Assembly: GCF_040362915.1 (NCBI RefSeq)
Contig: NZ_AP029612.1
Coordinates: 1-64,000 of the forward strand
Direction of reading: 5' to 3'
DNA from: Sediminibacterium sp. KACHI17
GTDB lineage: Bacteria > Bacteroidota > Bacteroidia > Chitinophagales > Chitinophagaceae
DNA length: 64,000 nucleotides
The translations under genes and the position numbers were made by a program. Numbering within the stretch: the stretch's first letter is position 1; each line of letters starts with the position of its first letter. Under the pieces are notes generated by a model. That model was not told the origin of the DNA and did no database searches. It saw only the letters and a program-made list of their open reading frames with translations. This document shows positions 16,549-26,232 of this stretch, one piece after another.

Positions 16549-18090
16549 ATGAAGTACCAGCATACAGTGTTTTCAATCCGTATCATTGGCACAATAATCT
16601 TATTCCAGCTATTGCAGCCGCTTTATTTAACCGCTCAGGTCTATTCTCAAGCCTGGCCGGAAAAGAAGTATTTGGACAGTTCGATTCAAGTATTGATGGA
16701 TATTTTGTCTATTCCAAATGATGCGGCATTTCCTGCTGACATCGATCGTAATATTCAATGGATGGATCAGCAATTATCAAAGAGAGGATTTAAAGTCACA
16801 TTACTACCTTCCAAAGCCCGCCCGTTTGTATTTGCTGAATACCATGTAGATGAAAAATTACCTACGGTTTTGTATTATATGCATTTTGACGGACAGCCTG
16901 TTGCAGCAAGTGCATGGAAACAAAAGAATGCATACAAGCCTGTATTCAAAGAGAAAACAGATACGGGATGGAGTATTATTCCAACTCCTCATTCGGGGCA
17001 GCCCTATAACCCTGAATGGCGAGTTTTTGCTCGTTCGGCTTCGGATGATAAAGGTCCTATTGCCATGTTTCTTTTTGCAATGGATATGCTTCGTATCGAA
17101 GGAAAAAAGCCTGCATACAATGTAAAAGTGATATTGGATAGCGAAGAAGAAAAAGGCTCTCCCAATTTACCTGCCATGGTAAAACAACATGCAGGTTTGC
17201 TTCGATCAGATCGATTCGTGATCCTTGATGGTCCAAGACATAATTCCAATCAACCTACATTATTATTTGGCTGCAGAGGTGTGGCCGATATCGCTCTTGA
17301 AGTATTTGGACCACGGTTCGACCAACATAGTGGTCATTATGGAAATTATGCCCCTAATCCGGCATTTGAGCTTTCTAAATTGTTGGTGTCGATGAAAGAT
17401 GAAAAGGGACAAGTGCTGATCCCTGGATTTTACAAGGACATAACGATCCATGATGCGGTTAGAAAAGATCTGCTTGCGGTGCCGGATAAAAAAGAAATCA
17501 TCAATCAGCAGATCGGTATAGCAAAAGAAGTGAATCCCGAGTTGAGTTATCAGGAATCATTACAATATCCATCACTCAATATTTTAAATTTTACATCCGG
17601 AGAACCAGAGATCGGAACTAGAAATATCGTGCCCTCATTCGCAAAAGCGAATGTTGATATCAGGCTTGTGCCTGAAAGTGATCCTAAACATATTGAAGCA
17701 ATCATCAGAAAATTCATACAGGAGAAAGGCTTTCATATCATTGAAAACCGAAAACCAACCGAAGAGGAAAGAATGAAGTACCCAAAGATCATTTCATTTC
17801 TCTTCAGATTATCGTCTTTGGCATTTGTAACAGAGCCGAATACTCCAACCGGATCATGGGTTTCGGGTATTGTTGAGCAAGTATTTGGAGTCAAACCTGT
17901 AAAGATCAGAATGTCCGGGGGAACGGTACCTATCGCACCTTTCATTCGAGAGCTGGCCATTCCCGCAGTATTGGTGCCAACTGTGAATCCGGATAATAGT
18001 CAGCATGCAGCCAATGAAAACCTACGACTGGCAAACTATTTTGAAGGGATTCAACTGACCTATGAAATTTTGAAAACAGGATTTAAATGA
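16549..18090 (+). CDS. Exported M20-family metallopeptidase
   Basis: A di-zinc exopeptidase (M20/M25/M40 clan) that would cleave short peptides or acylated amino acids outside the cytoplasm. The 513 residues start with a signal peptide ending LYLTAQ. The metal ligands appear in order: His and Asp in YYMHFDGQPV (canonical form YGHYDVQP), Asp in SASDDKGPI, the Glu pair in DSEEEKGSPN, Asp in VILDGPR and the final His in NSQHAANENL. The dimerisation domain lies between. I chose the ATG at 16549 because the 10 residues of the upstream extension from 16519 spoil the signal peptide. It stands alone between a divergent kinase operon and the surface island. Confidence 0.9.
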   Translation: MKYQHTVFSIRIIGTIILFQLLQPLYLTAQVYSQAWPEKKYLDSSIQVLMDILSIPNDAAFPADIDRNIQWMDQQLSKRGFKVTLLPSKARPFVFAEYHVDEKLPTVLYYMHFDGQPVAASAWKQKNAYKPVFKEKTDTGWSIIPTPHSGQPYNPEWRVFARSASDDKGPIAMFLFAMDMLRIEGKKPAYNVKVILDSEEEKGSPNLPAMVKQHAGLLRSDRFVILDGPRHNSNQPTLLFGCRGVADIALEVFGPRFDQHSGHYGNYAPNPAFELSKLLVSMKDEKGQVLIPGFYKDITIHDAVRKDLLAVPDKKEIINQQIGIAKEVNPELSYQESLQYPSLNILNFTSGEPEIGTRNIVPSFAKANVDIRLVPESDPKHIEAIIRKFIQEKGFHIIENRKPTEEERMKYPKIISFLFRLSSLAFVTEPNTPTGSWVSGIVEQVFGVKPVKIRMSGGTVPIAPFIRELAIPAVLVPTVNPDNSQHAANENLRLANYFEGIQLTYEILKTGFK

Positions 18091-18590
18091 TCCTCTAGAT
18101 ATTTACCATCTTATCAAATTTTGATTCCTGGGAATCAATAATGTATTCTGCTTGATTTTGCAATTCATGCATTGTTATTTGTATTCTACATTTCGATGAT
18201 TGTCGTTAGTTGAATTTTCACTTTTCGTCTGAACAAACTATATAATTTCAGTATGTTCTTATGATCATCAGTATCAACTATTACAATCATCCGCTATCGT
18301 TTTATTTTTTGTAAAATGTCGGAAAGGTTGCCTCAGTTCTGTTACTGAATCAATATCCGCAATAAGAATGTGCCTGACTTGCCAATGTTGAAGAGTTGAA
18401 GACTGTACTGTTATCAAAATGGTACACAATTGGCATTTATCTAAAACCAATCTGAATTCTGGACATGCATTTTACATGAGAGAAGAGTTGGATCATATCG
18501 TTCAACGAAAATTATTATTGATTGAATGGCACTATGGTTAGTAGTTATAGCAGTGTTAGAATATGTGCAGTCATATTAACCCCATTTGAT
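18091..18590. other. Intergenic stretch before the surface-protein island
   Basis: About 500 bases without a credible gene. The perfect inverted repeat TTGATTCC-TG-GGAATCAA at 18121-18138 lies 30 bases after the peptidase stop and could be a terminator lacking a T-run or an operator. Nothing else stands out, and I could not place a consensus promoter for the island. Confidence 0.45.
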
Positions 18591-20078
18591 ATGCTGAGTC
18601 AAAATATTATACAAAAGATAGTATTCCTTTCTTGTTTCTTACTTTGTTTTACAAGGTCTCATCAGCTATTTGCCCAAGTAAAGATCGGAACGAATCCAAC
18701 CAGCATTGCTAAGTCTTCGATACTTGAATTAGAGAGTACATCTCAAGGATTATTATTACCTCGAATTACGGATACAGCTGCTATTAACACATTAAATCCG
18801 CCTGATGGTACTTTGATTTATCTCGCCAATACTAATCCGGGTTTGTACATCCGTAAAGGAGGGTTCTGGCTCAACGTTTCCAATGGATCAGGTAGGCTGG
18901 GAATCAATTTTCAATCCAATCCGGATGGTAGCTTAACGATCATTTATAGTGACGGAACAACCTTTACTACTCAAAAGTTAGTGGGTGAAACCGGACCAAA
19001 GGGTGACAAGGGCGATAAAGGTGATAAAGGCGAAACAGGGATTGCAGGGAAAGGTGTAAAAGATATTCGGTTGAATGAAGATTCCACATTAACGATCCAT
19101 TACACGGATGATACACAGACCAACATTCCACAGCGCGTCATTGCAAAAGATGGATTGAATGGAATGGGGATCTACTGGAAAGGAATGTTTGATGCGGCTC
19201 CAGCTGAAGCAAAAACCAATTGGGCGTATTATGATTCGGCTCAGCATAAGTCTTTTATCTATGATGGACAAAACTGGCAGATTCTTTCACAAGATGGGAT
19301 CCATTCAAAGGATAGCTCATTAGCATCATTCTATGGGGATAGGCCTATTACAGCGAGTGTATTCAATGGACAAAATCCCGGCACCAATGATTTGGTGAAA
19401 TGGATCGAATATCTTTTTTATCCTTCTCAAGGTCCAACAGCCGGCCTGACAATTACTTATGGCAGTAATACGGGCAATACCATTACAATAGAAAAAATAG
19501 CAGATGGTGCTGATTTAATGGCAACAATGAATTGGGAGGCGGGCAGACAGGCATCAACCAAATTGTTGAGCGCTATCACTGTCGCCGGAGATACAGTTGC
19601 TTTTACACAGCCTCATCAAAATGCATCAGTGACAGGAATAGCGAATGTCTCAGTTCCTCGAAATGTCAATAGCTCTTTTACAATTAGGGCTCTTACTGAA
19701 GACAATAAAGCGGCTACAAGTACTGTCAATTTTCGGTTTCTATGGAAGCGATATTATGGCTTTGTTTCCACTTCCTTGGCTAACGAAGTGATGCTAACAC
19801 CTACCAATAAAGAAATTCTTGATCTATCCAGTGAGTTTGCTTCTGCAAGAGGATTTACCAAAACAGTGAATCCGGGTAGTCCTAAAAGATTAGTGATTGC
19901 TTATCCGCTTTCAATGGATAGTAATGATATGGAAATAAAAATTTCAGGATTCGATCAGAAAGGTGCATTTGATAGACAAGTGATCAAACTGGTCAATGAG
20001 AGTGGAGGCAGCACAGATTATGTGGTATACACAGCAAAAAATAATACCAGTGCCGGAGTAACATTCAGTGTGTTATAA
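18591..20078 (+). CDS. Exported collagen-like surface protein (island paralogue 1)
   Basis: A 495-residue exported protein with no known enzymatic motif. In order: a signal peptide ending HQLFAQ; an N-terminal 'SSILELESTSQGLLLPR' domain common in Bacteroidota surface and fibre proteins; a collagen-like run (GPKGDKGDKGDKGETG) near residue 135; one bead of the type W-x-G ... NWAYYDS ... YDGQNWQILSQDG; and a C-terminal domain beginning GDRPITASVFN and ending 'VVYTAKNNTSAGVTFSVL'. The same C-terminal domain ends the next two proteins. No T9SS sorting domain is seen. The ATG at 18591 is preferred over 18522, because it places the signal peptide at the N-terminus. The next gene starts within a few bases, so the genes form one operon. 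A structural or adhesive role is inferred. Confidence 0.72.
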   Translation: MLSQNIIQKIVFLSCFLLCFTRSHQLFAQVKIGTNPTSIAKSSILELESTSQGLLLPRITDTAAINTLNPPDGTLIYLANTNPGLYIRKGGFWLNVSNGSGRLGINFQSNPDGSLTIIYSDGTTFTTQKLVGETGPKGDKGDKGDKGETGIAGKGVKDIRLNEDSTLTIHYTDDTQTNIPQRVIAKDGLNGMGIYWKGMFDAAPAEAKTNWAYYDSAQHKSFIYDGQNWQILSQDGIHSKDSSLASFYGDRPITASVFNGQNPGTNDLVKWIEYLFYPSQGPTAGLTITYGSNTGNTITIEKIADGADLMATMNWEAGRQASTKLLSAITVAGDTVAFTQPHQNASVTGIANVSVPRNVNSSFTIRALTEDNKAATSTVNFRFLWKRYYGFVSTSLANEVMLTPTNKEILDLSSEFASARGFTKTVNPGSPKRLVIAYPLSMDSNDMEIKISGFDQKGAFDRQVIKLVNESGGSTDYVVYTAKNNTSAGVTFSVL

Positions 20079-20079
20079 A

Positions 20080-21534
20080 ATGTGTAAGATGAAAGTGATC
20101 AGATATCTCATATTATTCCTTACAAGCTTACTGATGTATTACATATCAGATGCCCAAGGCGTGAAAATGATGTCCAATATCACTACCAACTCACCGGATG
20201 ATCTGTATGCAACGCATGTTGATAGTTTGGGAAAAGGAGGCTTTATGGCAGTGCCTACAAAACTGATTCGTGATCAGTTGAGTAACCAGCGCAGAAAAAT
20301 AGGTATGCTGGTATATGTGAGTGAAACAGACAGTGTATATCAATTGATCGGAGGTATTGCCAATACGAATTGGATAGACTTCAAGCTCACAAGTACTCCA
20401 TCTCCCAAAACAATGGGTTGGCAAGGAAGTTTTGCGAATCATCCTTCTAACCCGCAAGTAAATTGGGCATATTACAATACGACCGATTTTAAAAGTTATA
20501 TCTGGACAGGAAGCTCATGGATGGTCATTGCACAAGATGGAAATCCTGGTCCGGCAGGCGTACAAGGACCAGCAGGTATTGGAATCGCATGGAAAGGGAG
20601 TTTACCTATTGCGCCAAGTGCTCCGGAACTTAATTGGGCCTACTATAATTCAACAGATAAAAAAAGTTATATCTGGGATGGAAGCAGTTGGCAAATGATA
20701 TCACAAGATGGTATCAATGGTTCCGGCTCTTCTTTGGGAAGTTTTAATGGAAACAGACCGATTACATTAGGATTAAGTCCTTTTACAAATGTTAATCCAG
20801 GTACCAATGATATCGCCGAGTGGATTCAGAAAGTATTTTATCCTTCTCAAGGTCCGATAGGTACATTGACCATGTCACTGGTACATCCCATTACAAGTGC
20901 TACTATTTCCGGATCCTCTGCCAATTTAGAAATGATGGCATCTGGTGTCAATATTCCTGTGACTTTATCATGGACTGCAGGAAGACAGGCTTCTACAGAA
21001 CCACTTGCATCTGTTACTGTTGGTGGAGTTGCGCAGACATTTACACAGCCTGCTCAAAATGCATCAATAAACGGTAGTGTTATTGTAAGTGTTCCTAGAA
21101 ACACCAATACAAGTTTCTCAAATCAGGTGCTTACAACAGATGGTAAATCAATATCTGGTACACCAAGTGTATCTGTGAATTTTTCATGGAGACGATATTA
21201 TGGTTTTATAGACGCACCGGTTGGTGTTGCAGATGGTACCGGATTTACACCTTCTGCGAGTGATATTCTGGCTTTATCCAATAAAGAGTTTGGATCATCT
21301 AGAGGCGTGAGTTCTCCTACTTTGATACCAACAGCTGGTCAACGATTGGTGATTGCTTATCCCGCAATATGGGATGCAGGAACTACAAAAATCTGGATAG
21401 GAGGATTGGAGAGCTCAGGAAATTTCCAAAGACAGGTAGTCAGTTTTACTAATGCAAGCGGAGCCAGTACCAATTATGTAGTATATGTTTTACTGAATAA
21501 TACATCCGGACAACTTTCATTTATAGTTGAATAG
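20080..21534 (+). CDS. Exported collagen-like surface protein (island paralogue 2)
   Basis: A 484-residue paralogue of its neighbours. The signal peptide ends YYISDAQG. An N-terminal domain follows (YATHVDSLGKGGFMAV ... RRKIGMLVYVSETDSVYQL) that is shared with the next two proteins. Two W-x-G ... NWAYYN ... YIWxGSSW beads are separated by a short Gly-X-Y stretch (GPAGVQGPAGIG), and the C-terminal domain is GNRPITLGLS ... YVVYVLLNNTSGQLSFIVE. The start is either the ATG at 20080, two bases after the previous stop, or the one at 20089; both keep the signal. Function is unknown; a surface fibre or adhesin component is the most natural reading. Confidence 0.7.
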   Translation: MCKMKVIRYLILFLTSLLMYYISDAQGVKMMSNITTNSPDDLYATHVDSLGKGGFMAVPTKLIRDQLSNQRRKIGMLVYVSETDSVYQLIGGIANTNWIDFKLTSTPSPKTMGWQGSFANHPSNPQVNWAYYNTTDFKSYIWTGSSWMVIAQDGNPGPAGVQGPAGIGIAWKGSLPIAPSAPELNWAYYNSTDKKSYIWDGSSWQMISQDGINGSGSSLGSFNGNRPITLGLSPFTNVNPGTNDIAEWIQKVFYPSQGPIGTLTMSLVHPITSATISGSSANLEMMASGVNIPVTLSWTAGRQASTEPLASVTVGGVAQTFTQPAQNASINGSVIVSVPRNTNTSFSNQVLTTDGKSISGTPSVSVNFSWRRYYGFIDAPVGVADGTGFTPSASDILALSNKEFGSSRGVSSPTLIPTAGQRLVIAYPAIWDAGTTKIWIGGLESSGNFQRQVVSFTNASGASTNYVVYVLLNNTSGQLSFIVE

Positions 21535-21537
21535 TAT

Positions 21538-24342
21538 ATGTGCATGAAAAAAAATATTACCATCTTGATACTGTTCCTATTGTTGTACGCACAAATAGTG
21601 GATGCACAGGGTGTAAAAGTGACAGGACCAATTGTGCCTAATTCATCAGCAGATGGATATCCTACACATACAGACATCTATGGAAAAGGTGGGTTTATGT
21701 CAGTCTCTGATATTGCAACAAGAAATGCGATCAATGCATTAAGACGAAAAATCGGGATGTTGGTATACGTAACAGCGGATGATGTGCTGTATCAACTCAA
21801 AGGCGGCGAAACCAATAGTAATTGGGTAGCAATACCATTGGGAACCGTAAGTAACAGCTTTACATGGGGGGGTAGTGGAGTTGCACCTGTTACACCAACA
21901 GTGAATACTGTTTACTATAATACAACTGATCAAAAAACATATATCTGGAATGGAACAGCATGGGAAGTGCTAGCACAAGGTGGAATTGCAGGTCCGCAAG
22001 GTATTCAAGGACCTGCGGGTACGAATGGAGTAAGTCTTAGTTGGCAGGGAAGTTTAGCATCATCACCATCTTCTCCTCAATTGAATTGGGCTTATTACAA
22101 TTCAACGGATAAAAAAAGTTATGTGTGGGATGGAGATAGCTGGGAGATCTTATCGCAAGATGGAAGTACCGGTGCACAAGGTGCTCAGGGTCCACAAGGT
22201 ATTCAAGGACCTGCGGGCACGAATGGAGTGAGTCTCATTTGGCAGGGAAGTTTAGCATCATCGCCGTCTTCTCCTCAATTGAATTGGACTTATTACAATT
22301 CAACGGATAAAAAAAGTTACGTGTGGGATGGAGACAGTTGGGAGATCTTATCGCAAGATGGAAGTACTGGTGCACAAGGTGTTCAGGGTCTACAAGGTAT
22401 TCAAGGCCCTGCGGGCACGAATGGAGTGAGTCTCAGTTGGCAAGGAAGTTTAGCATCATCGCCATCTTCTCCTCAATTGAATTGGGCTTATTACAATTCA
22501 ACGGATAAAAAAAGTTATGTGTGGGATGGAGACAGTTGGGAAATTTTATCACAAGATGGAAGTACCGGTGCACAAGGTGCTCAGGGTCTACAAGGTATTC
22601 AAGGCCCTGCGGGCACGAATGGAGTAAGTCTCAGTTGGCAAGGAAGTTTAGCATCATCGCCTTCTTCTCCTCAATTGAATTGGGCTTATTACAATTCAAC
22701 GGACAAAAAAAGTTACGTGTGGGATGGCGACAGTTGGGAGATCTTATCGCAAGATGGAAGTACCGGTGCACAAGGTGCTCAGGGTCTACAAGGTATTCAA
22801 GGCCCTGCGGGCACGAATGGAGTAAGTCTCAGTTGGCAAGGAAGTTTATCATCATCACCATCTTCTCCTCAATTGAATTGGGCTTATTACAATTCAACGG
22901 ATAAAAAAAGTTATGTGTGGGATGGCGACAGTTGGGAAATTTTATCACAAGATGGAAGTGCCGGTGCACAAGGTGCTCAGGGTCTACAAGGTATCCAAGG
23001 CCCTGCGGGCACGAATGGAGTAAGTCTCAGTTGGCAAGGAAGTTTATCATCATCGCCATCTTCTCCTCAATTGAATTGGGCTTATTACAATTCAACGGAC
23101 AAAAAAAGTTACGTGTGGGATGGAGACAGTTGGGAAATTTTATCACAAGATGGAAGTATCGGTGCACAAGGTATCCAAGGCCCTGCGGGCACGAATGGAG
23201 TGAGTCTCAGTTGGCAGGGAAGTTTATCATCATCACCATCTTCTCCTCAATTGAATTGGGCTTATTACAATTCAACGGACAAAAAAAGTTATGTGTGGGA
23301 TGGCGACAGTTGGGAAATTTTATCACAAGATGGAAGTACCGGTGCACAAGGTGCTCAGGGCCCACAAGGTATTCAAGGACCTGCGGGCACGAATGGAGTA
23401 AGTCTCAGTTGGCAGGGAAGTTTATCATCATCACCATCTTCTCCTCAATTGAATTGGGCTTATTACAATTCAACGGACAAGAAAAGTTATGTGTGGGATG
23501 GTGATAGCTGGGAGATTTTATCACAAGATGGAGTAGATGGTTCGGCCTCATTAATTTTTAATGGGAATCGTCCTATTACGGCCTCGTTATTCACCAATCA
23601 AAACCCAGGTACAAATGATCTGGTACAATGGATAGAAAGACTTTTTTATCCTACACATGCTCCAGATGCCTCATTGACAATGACCTACAATGGTCAAACC
23701 AGTGGTTCTAACTTCACAATAGAACGAATGTCGACCGGATCTTCTTTAGCAGCAACCCTCAATTGGGGAATTCGAAGAGGCCCGACCACTGCTGAGATTA
23801 CAACAGTTACAGTGGGAGGCCAGTCACAAACATTTACACAACCTTCGCAGGGTAGTCCATATGGACCATCGGTCAATGGTACACAAGCTGTTAGTTTTCC
23901 TCGTAATACAACAACTGTTTTTAGCAATATAGTAGTAACAGCAGATGGAAAACAAGCGCAGTCTGATGTGACTGTAAATTTTGCTTTTAGAAAGTACTAT
24001 GGATTTATGACACAGCCCGGCGGTGTAACGGAAGGGCAAGAATTTTCACCTACGGTATCCGATATTCTTGCCTTGACAAATCAACCATTTGCTTCATCAA
24101 GAAATTTAACGGCTACCATTACTCCGAGTGGTGCTCAAAGATTAGTGATTGCCTATCCTGTTTCACTCGACCCAGGTGTTGGTACATCAGCGCAAATTTC
24201 TGTTGGAGGCTTTGCGATCAATACTGATGCATACAGAAGAGAAGTGATAGCATTGACAAATGCAAGTGGTGCTACAGAAAACTATGTTGTGTATACCTGG
24301 AAAACGAATACTAATGGCTCTGTTTCAATAACGGTTCAATAG
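21538..24342 (+). CDS. Exported beaded collagen-like repeat protein (island paralogue 3)
   Basis: The 934-residue protein has a signal peptide ending IVDAQG and the island N-terminal domain (YPTHTDIYGKGGFMSV ... RRKIGMLVYVTADDVLYQL). One divergent bead precedes eight near-identical units of up to 66 residues. In each, collagen-like triplets (GAQGAQGPQGIQGPAGTNG) alternate with a bead ending YVWDGDSWEILSQDG. The C-terminal domain runs GNRPITASLFTNQNPG ... NTNGSVSITVQ. The pattern predicts a thin, possibly trimeric, beads-on-a-string fibre. Collagen-like triplets would need trimerisation, and the C-terminal domain is a candidate trimerisation or tip domain. It lacks a T9SS sorting signal, so how it reaches or stays on the surface is unclear. 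Confidence 0.75.
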   Translation: MCMKKNITILILFLLLYAQIVDAQGVKVTGPIVPNSSADGYPTHTDIYGKGGFMSVSDIATRNAINALRRKIGMLVYVTADDVLYQLKGGETNSNWVAIPLGTVSNSFTWGGSGVAPVTPTVNTVYYNTTDQKTYIWNGTAWEVLAQGGIAGPQGIQGPAGTNGVSLSWQGSLASSPSSPQLNWAYYNSTDKKSYVWDGDSWEILSQDGSTGAQGAQGPQGIQGPAGTNGVSLIWQGSLASSPSSPQLNWTYYNSTDKKSYVWDGDSWEILSQDGSTGAQGVQGLQGIQGPAGTNGVSLSWQGSLASSPSSPQLNWAYYNSTDKKSYVWDGDSWEILSQDGSTGAQGAQGLQGIQGPAGTNGVSLSWQGSLASSPSSPQLNWAYYNSTDKKSYVWDGDSWEILSQDGSTGAQGAQGLQGIQGPAGTNGVSLSWQGSLSSSPSSPQLNWAYYNSTDKKSYVWDGDSWEILSQDGSAGAQGAQGLQGIQGPAGTNGVSLSWQGSLSSSPSSPQLNWAYYNSTDKKSYVWDGDSWEILSQDGSIGAQGIQGPAGTNGVSLSWQGSLSSSPSSPQLNWAYYNSTDKKSYVWDGDSWEILSQDGSTGAQGAQGPQGIQGPAGTNGVSLSWQGSLSSSPSSPQLNWAYYNSTDKKSYVWDGDSWEILSQDGVDGSASLIFNGNRPITASLFTNQNPGTNDLVQWIERLFYPTHAPDASLTMTYNGQTSGSNFTIERMSTGSSLAATLNWGIRRGPTTAEITTVTVGGQSQTFTQPSQGSPYGPSVNGTQAVSFPRNTTTVFSNIVVTADGKQAQSDVTVNFAFRKYYGFMTQPGGVTEGQEFSPTVSDILALTNQPFASSRNLTATITPSGAQRLVIAYPVSLDPGVGTSAQISVGGFAINTDAYRREVIALTNASGATENYVVYTWKTNTNGSVSITVQ
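21991..23532 (+). repeat. Eight tandem 198-bp repeats encoding collagen-triplet plus bead units
   Basis: Full units begin at 21991, 22189, 22387, 22585, 22783 and 22981. At the junction of units 6 and 7 (near 23166-23172) 18 bases are missing, which removes exactly two Gly-X-Y triplets (GAQGLQ). Unit 7 therefore begins near 23170 and unit 8 at 23359. Neighbouring units differ by only a few, mostly synonymous, changes (Ala/Ser in SLASS/SLSSS), pointing to recent duplication and likely length variation. Confidence 0.92.
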
Positions 24343-24348
24343 AAAAGA

Positions 24349-26181
24349 ATGAGAAGAATTAAACCAATACTATTATGTATATGCTTAGCTAGCTTAATAA
24401 GTACAAAAGCACAGGTAAGGGTAATCGCACCAATCAATCCAAGTTCTCCCTTGGACTTATATCCCACGCATATCGATACGCTAGGGCACGGTGGTTTCAT
24501 GGCTGTACGAACAAAAATCATCAGAGATAATATTCCTCCATTACGAAGAAAGGAAGGTATGCTTGTATATGTAGCAGAAACAGATAGTTTGTATCAATTG
24601 AAAGGAGGAATACTCAATAGTTTTTGGACAAAGTATAAGTTATCAGATGCGGGAAGTACAGGTATAGAATGGCAAGGTAGTTTATCTGCTGCGCCAGCCG
24701 ATCCCCTCAAAAATTGGGCTTATTATAATACGCTTGATAAAAGAAGCTACATATGGAATGGTAGTAGCTGGAATATTCTGAGTCAGGATGGTATTGCAGG
24801 AATGCAAGGACCACAAGGAGAAAATAGTATTGTATGGAAAGGGAATCAAACAGTTGCTCCCGTATCACCTATGCAAAACTGGGCTTACTACGATATCATA
24901 AAACGAGTGAGTTTTATATGGAATACCAATACAAACAATTGGGATACGTTAGCTCCCGGAGGAATTGGTTTTTTATTTGTAGGATCTGATTTTGATCCTG
25001 ATTGGGGTACGGTGCCACCTCCTACAAATCCTCCTGCAAATCCCGTTGTTAATACATTGTATAGAGATCCGGATGCAGGGCTGGTATATATTTATGATGG
25101 GTCAGCATGGAAATTATTTATAAAAGACGGTCTCGCAGGTGATGAAGGACCAATGGGACCACAAGGTCCGCCCGGTCCAACGGGGCAAGTGACCAGCGGT
25201 GTAATGATTTGGTTAGGTATGTTCGCAAGTGCTCCAAATGAACACGGTGAACCCATCGCTATCAATTCAGCATATTATGATCAAGTACAACGAAAAAGTT
25301 TTATCTGGGATGGTAGTCAATGGCAAATACTGGCTCAAGATGGACATGTATTGATGTGGTTAGGAGAGCTATCTTATGAGCCAACAGCAACCGCACCTTT
25401 TCAAGCGTATAGAAATACAACCCTGCGTAAAAGTTTTTTCTGGGCGTATAATCCAACTACGCAACAAGTTCAATGGAATATTTTCGCAGAAGATGGCTGG
25501 CGTGGTGATATCATTGAGTTCAAACAAACTTTTTCAGACTCGGTCATCTTTAATAATCCGGGAGACTTTGTTACCTCGAATGGAGAGATGGTAGTAATAG
25601 ATAGTAAAATCAAACTTCCATTTTCTCGCTATGGTACTTGGGATCCCAACCGTTTTGACCTCGATGGAACAGCGCCACCAGTTCGAAGATTTCTTTTGGG
25701 GATGAGTGATAGTAATACACTGGCATTGGTAGAGCCTATGTCTGAGTATGTACGAATGAGTAGAGAGTTTGATCTTAATAAGAGACTAATTCCTGCAAGA
25801 GGATATTTGGATACTTTGATAGGAATGGTTATCCACTGGACCTACCAAGGGGAGTCACAACAACAATTGGCTTTATGGTCAGAGCAAACAGAAATTGCTG
25901 TAGGACCAATAGTGACTATTCCACAAACGATATCAATATTCGATCCCGCGAATGCAGCAGCGATTATTGCTCTTGAAAAGAATGCTTTTCCTGATTTTAT
26001 TCAAGTTTTTTCTGTCAGGGGGTTTCAATTGGGAGTCGCTAAGACAATCAATAACTATTATTTCTATGCTTATATAAGATTTTACAACAACTCAGATACG
26101 GATTATCAATTTGATGTTGGAGAAAGTAGGTTATTGGTATCTGCTATAGGTATGGTCCGACGATTTAATTATTCAAAGTAA
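24349..26181 (+). CDS. Exported collagen-like surface protein (island paralogue 4)
   Basis: The 610-residue protein begins six bases after the previous stop. It has a signal peptide (ending STKAQ) and the shared N-terminal domain (YPTHIDTLGHGGFMAV ... RRKEGMLVYVAETDSLYQL). Several degenerate W-x-G ... NWAYYD/N ... WDGSQW beads follow, broken by short collagen-like triplets (GPMGPQGPPGPTGQ near residue 265). Its C-terminal third (from about 380) differs from the other three paralogues and matches no family I know. It lacks the perfect repeats of paralogue 3. A variant tip or anchor subunit of the same structure is a plausible guess. Confidence 0.68.
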   Translation: MRRIKPILLCICLASLISTKAQVRVIAPINPSSPLDLYPTHIDTLGHGGFMAVRTKIIRDNIPPLRRKEGMLVYVAETDSLYQLKGGILNSFWTKYKLSDAGSTGIEWQGSLSAAPADPLKNWAYYNTLDKRSYIWNGSSWNILSQDGIAGMQGPQGENSIVWKGNQTVAPVSPMQNWAYYDIIKRVSFIWNTNTNNWDTLAPGGIGFLFVGSDFDPDWGTVPPPTNPPANPVVNTLYRDPDAGLVYIYDGSAWKLFIKDGLAGDEGPMGPQGPPGPTGQVTSGVMIWLGMFASAPNEHGEPIAINSAYYDQVQRKSFIWDGSQWQILAQDGHVLMWLGELSYEPTATAPFQAYRNTTLRKSFFWAYNPTTQQVQWNIFAEDGWRGDIIEFKQTFSDSVIFNNPGDFVTSNGEMVVIDSKIKLPFSRYGTWDPNRFDLDGTAPPVRRFLLGMSDSNTLALVEPMSEYVRMSREFDLNKRLIPARGYLDTLIGMVIHWTYQGESQQQLALWSEQTEIAVGPIVTIPQTISIFDPANAAAIIALEKNAFPDFIQVFSVRGFQLGVAKTINNYYFYAYIRFYNNSDTDYQFDVGESRLLVSAIGMVRRFNYSK

Positions 26182-26232
26182 AGGTGGTGTATAAATAAGA
26201 ACTATTGAATAAGCAACTAATCATTCATTAAT

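Noticed and set aside
22323-23504. Rightward frames rich in RWKYRCTRCSGSTR repeats
   Set aside because: They are the +2 shadow of the collagen-like repeat array; the real frame has a signal peptide and extends well beyond the array.
21991-23532. Possible CRISPR array
   Set aside because: Regular repetition is coding, 198 bases per unit with no unique spacers, and in frame with the protein; no cas genes are present.
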